From: Rhizoctonia solani
Lineage: Eukaryota > Basidiomycota > Agaricomycetes > Cantharellales > Ceratobasidiaceae
Length of the DNA: 64,000 bases
Direction of reading: 5' to 3'
Assembly (NCBI RefSeq): GCF_016906535.1
Contig: NC_057370.1
Coordinates: forward strand, 1,116,001 to 1,180,000
Shown here: positions 58,879-64,000 of the stretch, one piece after another
Layout: every line of letters begins with the position of its first letter
Position numbering within the stretch: the first letter of the stretch is position 1
Notes under the pieces: generated by a model
What the model was told of the DNA's origin: nothing
Databases searched by the model: none
The model's input: the letters and a program-made list of their open reading frames with translations, nothing else
Position numbers and translations under genes: made by a program

Positions 58879-60877
58879 ATGGCTCTGTTCGTGCGCATCG
58901 TACTGGCTCTGGCATCGGCGGCCTCTGTGACGCAGGCCTTTTCTCTGGGGTACGAACAACGCCAGGCGTTCAAGACATGGCGGGAGCATCAGATTAATCA
59001 GTGAGTTTTTTTTTCGTATCGGGCGTTGGTCGCTTGAGAATTTTGACCGTAAACTGATTCGTTACTCTGTGACGTATTTGTAGGCAACTTTCTTCTAATC
59101 GTTTGGCCTCCCGTCAACAGACCAATACCTGCGTGAGCGCCAGTCCTACAGAAGGATTAACTGAGAGGTATTATTTCTGTGACATCAGGTTGAGTAAATA
59201 CTGACTTTAGTATAGGCTCAATGACCTTTTAAAGAACGGGGGACCAAATTATGTTCTTTCCCTATGTCCCAACACAACTTACGACATCACTGCACCCTTG
59301 GAATTTGCGAACAAGTATCAAGAAATTAGTACGCTTGGGTATCCTATTGACGATCAACGTGCCGTGTTACGAGTTAATGGCTCAAGGGCCGACGAGGTGG
59401 GTGCTACATCGGTGACGTTGCCACAACGAAAGCATTCTGAGATCTGATGAGCAGGGTGGACATACCGTCGCGATTGGCGGTGGGTGCGACCAGTGCGAAG
59501 GGATCCAAATACGGAACATCCAGGTAAGATGATCGTAATAGGATTTTCTCTCTGACGTTGACGTTTTTTTTTTGGCAGATTGACGGCAATCGACAGGGTG
59601 CTGCACCTATCTCCGGCGGCGCAAACATCGAGATTGGTGGCGGGGCCGGTGGACAACTCGTTGAGTTTGTCAAATCCTACGATCCCCGTGGGTGGTCTTG
59701 TCTCCACGTTGCCGAGGGTGTTCTCAACTGGTAAATTAAATTTATAAAATGGATTGTTGCTCATCCTTGACGTTATCTCTTAGTTCCAATTCGACTGTTC
59801 GGTACAACGATATTGGGCCATGTGGCTCAGATACCTTTGGGCACTGGGCCGACGGGATAAGCTTGGCATGCAAGGATAGTGCGGTGTATGAGAACTGGAT
59901 CAAAGACGTATGGCTCCCTCCTTTTTGATAAGATGTTTCTCTAACACACTGGATCATTTGTAGCCAACTGATGGAGGGATTGTTATCTTCCAATCGCCAG
60001 GCAGTCTTATCGAGAACAATACGATATGGATCGAGAACAACACTTGCTTGGGAGGCATAAATTTGGTAGACTACGACCCATTCGCGGGCAATTACACTGG
60101 CGTTATGGTTCGAAATAACACTGTCGTTGGGGGTTATGCAGACACAGCGCCAACCGCCAATACCCAGTTTGCGAACAACACCGAGAACGCAATCATCAAG
60201 TAAGCAACGTGCATAGCTTCTAAAGTTCTTTATAATTGAACGGTTTCTCAGGATCGGTCTGGCAGTGGGTCTGAGAGTCTGGTTCGGAACAAAATGGGGG
60301 GATGCTACCGCATTTGGAGCCTCGGTTATTGGGAACAAGATATCGGGAGCAGTAGGTCTTTGGCAGTCGCTGAAGTAACACCTACTGATAACGCCTTCCT
60401 AGTTTGGCTTCGGCATGGCCGTCTCTGGAGTCAATAACTTTACCATCTTGAACAATTCGATTGCCGGTAACACTTCATTTATCGGTGCCAAAGGACCTAA
60501 CTGCACCACGGACGACATTGTTCCACCAGCTGTAGACTTTGTAGTAGACCCTAATACTTTTGTTTCTTCAAAGATTGGAGGGACGGTTTTCAAGGCCCAC
60601 GGAATTACAGCTTTGCTATGTGTTACTCCACCCCGTGGAGGAGGAAACGTTTGGCCGTTGGGAACATGTAAGTCTTACTGCGTATATGCTTGGACGAATC
60701 TAATACAATCATACAGGGCCCAGCTCCTCTTCTCTCGCCAATCAAACAGTTAGTACTCCGTCTACAGAAACTCCTGCTAGCTCTTGGTGCCTCCAGGGTG
60801 AAGATAAGAGGACCTGTCTCGTTCGATTTGCAAAGGACCTCTTGGGGATTGCAATTGTGTTCGCAAAGCAGAAGTAG
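58879..60877 (+). CDS. Secreted right-handed beta-helix protein, copy 1 (pectin-lyase fold)
   Basis: Signal peptide MALFVRIVLALASAASVTQA. Then TEGLTERLNDLLKNGGPNYV and LCPNTTYDITAPLEFANKYQ, the usual cap of parallel beta-helix enzymes, followed by repeated coils: GGGCDQCEGIQIRNIQIDGN, GGANIEIGGGAGGQLVEFVK, SYDPRGWSCLHVAEGVLNCS, NSTVRYNDIGPCGSDTFGHW, ADGISLACKDSAVYENWIKD, PTDGGIVIFQSPGSLIENNT, GGINLVDYDPFAGNYTGVMV, RNNTVVGGYAD. Asn-x-Ser/Thr glycosylation sites are frequent. No transmembrane anchor: it ends GIAIVFAKQK with TAG at 60875. The fold suits a polysaccharide-acting or cell-wall protein; catalytic residues are not assignable by eye. Forms a tandem pair with the next gene. Confidence 0.82.
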
Positions 60878-61555
60878 ATGCGAGTGTATTGTATTGGTTG
60901 TATCATGTAGTTTTTTTTCGGACCCAAGCATAGCCAATCTGGCCACACATGTATTAATTCCTGGCTACCATATCAAAGGGGCCCGAACTGAAGCCCTTGG
61001 CTAATTGTACATTCTGGTTCCGGCTTGGCCCATGTGCATAGGGTTTGACGCCGGTGCCGAAATCCAGTTAATATCCACGCCCGTTACGTCAGGAGAACAT
61101 CATCCCGCGCTTCGCAACCAGAAACCCTATCTTTAGTTATCTTCCACGACTAAACCTTAGGCTCGTTATGTTCTTATAATCTCAAGGGCTACCCAATCTT
61201 ACTGGACTCGAGCTCGGCCACCGGGAACGTCTTGCGGTCTCGATCCTTATACCTCTACGCGACATACCTCTGGCTTGACGCGACGGGCTTAAAGGACTTG
61301 GTACCGTGTACATAACTCGCGTTTATACTAGTGCTATGTTTATTGTAGCTCGGCGGTAAACTTGTAAAGACGAAACCGATCGGTGACCAGGACCACACAC
61401 CACCCGCCTTCGATCAGTTCCAATATCTTGTAGCCGATACCACTGTTTTCTCGCGGGACGCTCACTCGTTAACTCGTGTTTTTTTATTCCCTTAAATAAT
61501 TCTCAACACTCGATACCCACGCTCGTAATATTCGCACAGAGAAGCTTTGTTTTAG
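60878..61555. other. Intergenic region between the two beta-helix genes
   Basis: No gene seen. Should contain the terminator of copy 1 and promoter of copy 2. Confidence 0.55.
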
Positions 61556-63879
61556 ATGGTTCAAGCACGTAGTCCAGCTGTGCTCTTTGTGGTATCGAGT
61601 GCCACCATCTTGCTTGGTGTGCTCGCTCATCCTCGTGAAGACAGAGCATTTTGGAAGCGATCTCTTTCTCCGTTAGTAACTCCATTTATCAAGCGTACCA
61701 GCCCAGTGAATTGACTTTGAATAAATTTAGCCCGGTATATTCTCGCCAACAAACTTGTATCCCTCCTGAACCAGCCGAAACCGTCACAGATAGGCAAGCA
61801 GAATACGTCAAATGCCCAGCTTCCTTCTAATTCGCTTCAACTAGATTAAACACACTTCTTAATTCTTCTGGTCCAGGATATATTCTCCCGCTGTGTCAAA
61901 ATGCCACTTATCGACTCACAGCCCACTTCTATACACGGCCGAAAGCCAGGAGATAAGCACGTTGGCTATCCTATTGGCGATGAGCGTGCTACACTGCTCG
62001 TTGATGGGTTTTGGAACGAGGTACGTTATGCGTATTAACTGGGGGCGGCGCAATCAACTAACAAGGGGGTATGGTTAGACCAATGGTCATTCAGTTGCGG
62101 TACAGGGTACATGTGTGGGTTGCAACAACATCAAACTTCGAAATTACAGATAAATGGGGCGCGTAACGGTCGAGGACCCATACAAGGGGGAGGAAACATT
62201 GAATTTGGAGGTATGCTATGTTTTGAGCACCTACTAGGCACCTTCTCATCGCCTTCTCACTCGATATGAATGCAGGGCCTAACGCCGGCCAACTAATTGA
62301 GTACGTCAACACATATGATCCCCGGTCTTGGACATGTTTGCATGTTGGTATGTCAGGGAAGTTCCATTAACTGTTTTTCTTGCCGCTTATATGCAATTTT
62401 CATAGCCGAGGGCGTCCTAAACTGGTGAGTAAGCTAGAATCCATGGGATTTCATTGCGTATTCATAATTATAGCACGAATACTGTGATTCAGAACAACGA
62501 AATCGGCCCATGTGGGACCGACGCGTTTCAGACCTGGGCAGATGGTATTAGTTTGAGTTGCCGAAACAGTGTTGTTCGTGACAACTGGATTGATTCGGTG
62601 CGATTTACTCCTTGACCGACCCTTGGTTTATCGCTAACTTTTCTTAGCCTACGGATGGTGGTATAGTCGTGTTCGGTTCCCCCGGTAGTCTCATCGCAAA
62701 CAACACGGTTGGTTCTAGTGGTTGTTATAGCAATTAAAGCTCACCCTAATACGTAATTCAGATTTGGATAGAGGACAACACCTTGCTTGGTGGAATCGTA
62801 CGTATTGAAAGGCCCTTATATGCTAGGCAAATATTGATGTGGAACAGAACCTGGTGGACTATGACCCATTTAATGGGGATTTCACAAACACTGTGAGTAG
62901 TTGTCTCCATAATCTATTACTTGCATTGATAATGGCCCTTAGGTTGTCGAAAACAATACAATCATTGGAGGATTTGCTACCGACCAACCCACGGATGCCC
63001 AGGATGCGAATCTTGGATATAATAATGAAACAGCTATAATCAAGTAAGTGCTTTGCTTGTATGCGTGAGATTGACGCTGATTATCTCATCAGGATGGGCC
63101 TCGCCGTAAGTCCTGATAGTTTTGCTGGCAGCAATATTAGCACCCTAATTTGGATTCAAGGTCGGCAACCGAGTCTGGTTTGGTGACAAGTTTGGTCGCA
63201 ACAGAAATTTTGGTGGAATTGTTCGAAACAATAAGTTGACTGGAGCAGTAAGTGCCAATGTTCTTTTGCTGATTCTTGTTCTAAATCGTACTCGTTGAAT
63301 AGTTTGGCTGGGGAGTCGCAGTTAGCGGCACCCGGGACTTTGTTGTTGAGAACAACGAAATCGTAGGAAATGCGACGTTTATCGGTTTTCGAGGAGTCAA
63401 TTGTACTATTTACGGTAAGTTTCAATCAATACGGCCCGAATCGCCTATTCATTTTATGATTCAGAGGCACTTCCGAGTCCAGAACCATTCCTGTATGATT
63501 CAAATGGGACCGACTCTACTGTGATTCCGAGCAACTACCCGGACGTGAGGTTGGATGGGGCACTGGTAAGCCTACGCGTAGCACATCTTACGTACATGCG
63601 TATCTCATATATTCTTAGCTTTGCATCACTTCACCAGACGGAGGTGACTATTGGCCACGTGGTGGTAGCCCTTATGGCAATCCTGATAAGGACGAGGCTG
63701 GAGCCGAAGGTGAAGGAGCAAGCGCTTCATCTGGGTCATCAAAAAGCCGAAAGCTCGGCTTAGGACTAGGTATTACATTTGGTATTCTTGCTGCGCTCGT
63801 TGCTGCATGGTTTGTGCGTCGTTGGGCACTAAAGAAATACGCCCCTACGAATAGTCCTGCAACACCTCCGAAGTTCTAA
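61556..63879 (+). CDS. Right-handed beta-helix protein, copy 2, with C-terminal membrane anchor; two frame breaks
   Basis: Paralogue of copy 1 with the same coil order. Signal peptide MVQARSPAVLFVVSSATILL. Coils include GGGNIEFGGPNAGQLIEYVN, TYDPRSWTCLHVAEGVLNC, NNEIGPCGTDAFQTWADGIS, SPTDGGIVVFGSPGSLIANN, LLGGINLVDYDPFNGDFTNT, MGLAVGNRVWFGDKFGRNRN, FGWGVAVSGTRDFVVENNEI. Unlike copy 1 it has a Gly/Ser/Glu linker and a membrane helix LGLGLGITFGILAALVAAWF with basic RRWALKK, ending SPATPPKF, TAA 63877. In the N-terminal part the frame changes twice: YRLTA, then LLYTAESQEISTL, then YPIGDERATLLVDG lie in three frames (near 61921-61926 and 61963-61965), each explained by one missing base in a run of C or G. 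Either assembly errors or a dying copy. Confidence 0.78.
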
Positions 63880-64000
63880 GCTGTATTCAGTTTATTTATT
63901 TATGTGTTCTTGTGTTGTTTTAAGAGATATTCGATAATAGATGTTGTTTGAATCTGATCAGGTTGACCATGGGCCGGTAAAGAGAGAATCTCTGTGTTGT
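63880..64000. other. 3' flank of the last gene
   Basis: Short AT-rich tail after the stop codon, with ATTTATTTATTTATG just downstream; nothing else seen before the window ends. Confidence 0.4.

Noticed and set aside
58514..58915. 133-codon minus-strand open frame with Cys pairs (SCIICDA, KCDCCRN)
   Set aside because: Spacing does not fit a known zinc finger and the other strand is equally open; not enough for a gene call.
1..64000. CRISPR arrays, insertion sequences, bacterial operons, secondary-metabolite cluster
   Set aside because: No direct-repeat arrays, transposase motifs or polyketide/peptide synthase signatures; the genes are intron-rich eukaryotic housekeeping genes.

Overview
This is a gene-dense stretch of a filamentous basidiomycete nuclear genome. 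Almost every gene is broken by several very short introns (about 45-65 nt, GT..AG, a few GC..AG), intergenic gaps are short, and products carry basidiomycete-type families. From memory the protein style (membrane-anchored and secreted beta-helix pairs, small dsRNA-binding proteins, Argonaute with a D at the fourth catalytic position) looks like the Rhizoctonia/Ceratobasidium group; that genus-level guess is inference. Exon boundaries were read by eye from splice consensus, reading-frame continuity and family motifs.

Left part (1-14 kb): the 3' two thirds of an Argonaute gene, an MFS drug/polyamine transporter, an aldo/keto reductase with a damaged 3' end, uracil phosphoribosyltransferase, proteasome lid/base receptor RPN10, a SEC14-type lipid transfer protein and the ribosome-biogenesis methyltransferase EMG1/NEP1.

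14.4-20.4 kb is the accessory region: three related minus-strand genes for small proteins with a dsRNA-binding-type C-terminal module. Two are intact (185 and 187 codons) and one is a clear relic with a stop codon and frame breaks. They are separated by 1.1-1.5 kb of sequence in which I see no convincing gene. This lineage-specific family is the best candidate here for something poorly described; an RNA-silencing link with the Argonaute 11 kb away is only a suggestion.

20.4-38 kb: a large FG-repeat nucleoporin with an N-terminal membrane helix (POM121-like layout), a 54-residue protein built from four tiny exons plus one larger one, an ISH1-type stress/nuclear-envelope protein, acyl-CoA dehydrogenase, gamma-glutamyltransferase, a MogA-MoeA (gephyrin/CNX1-type) fusion with a histidine-rich linker, eIF3d, and a UBAC2/DSC2-like rhomboid pseudoprotease.

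38-57 kb: splicing factor IST3, a second MFS transporter, proteasome PRE3 (beta1) and RPN12 as a divergent pair, a PRM10-type ThrE-family transporter, an uncharacterised gene, an AUH-type enoyl-CoA hydratase, a Ser/Pro-rich protein, and exocyst SEC10 with an in-frame TAG. 57-64 kb: an uncharacterised gene and a tandem pair of right-handed beta-helix proteins, the first secreted, the second with a C-terminal membrane anchor.

Two themes cut across genes. Most plus-strand genes start within 180-300 bp of a divergent minus-strand gene, so shared promoters are common. And several otherwise conserved genes (UPRT, nucleoporin, second beta-helix gene) lose one base at a short run or lack a base, while SEC10 has an in-frame stop; this pattern must be resolved as assembly error versus real decay before any protein is used.
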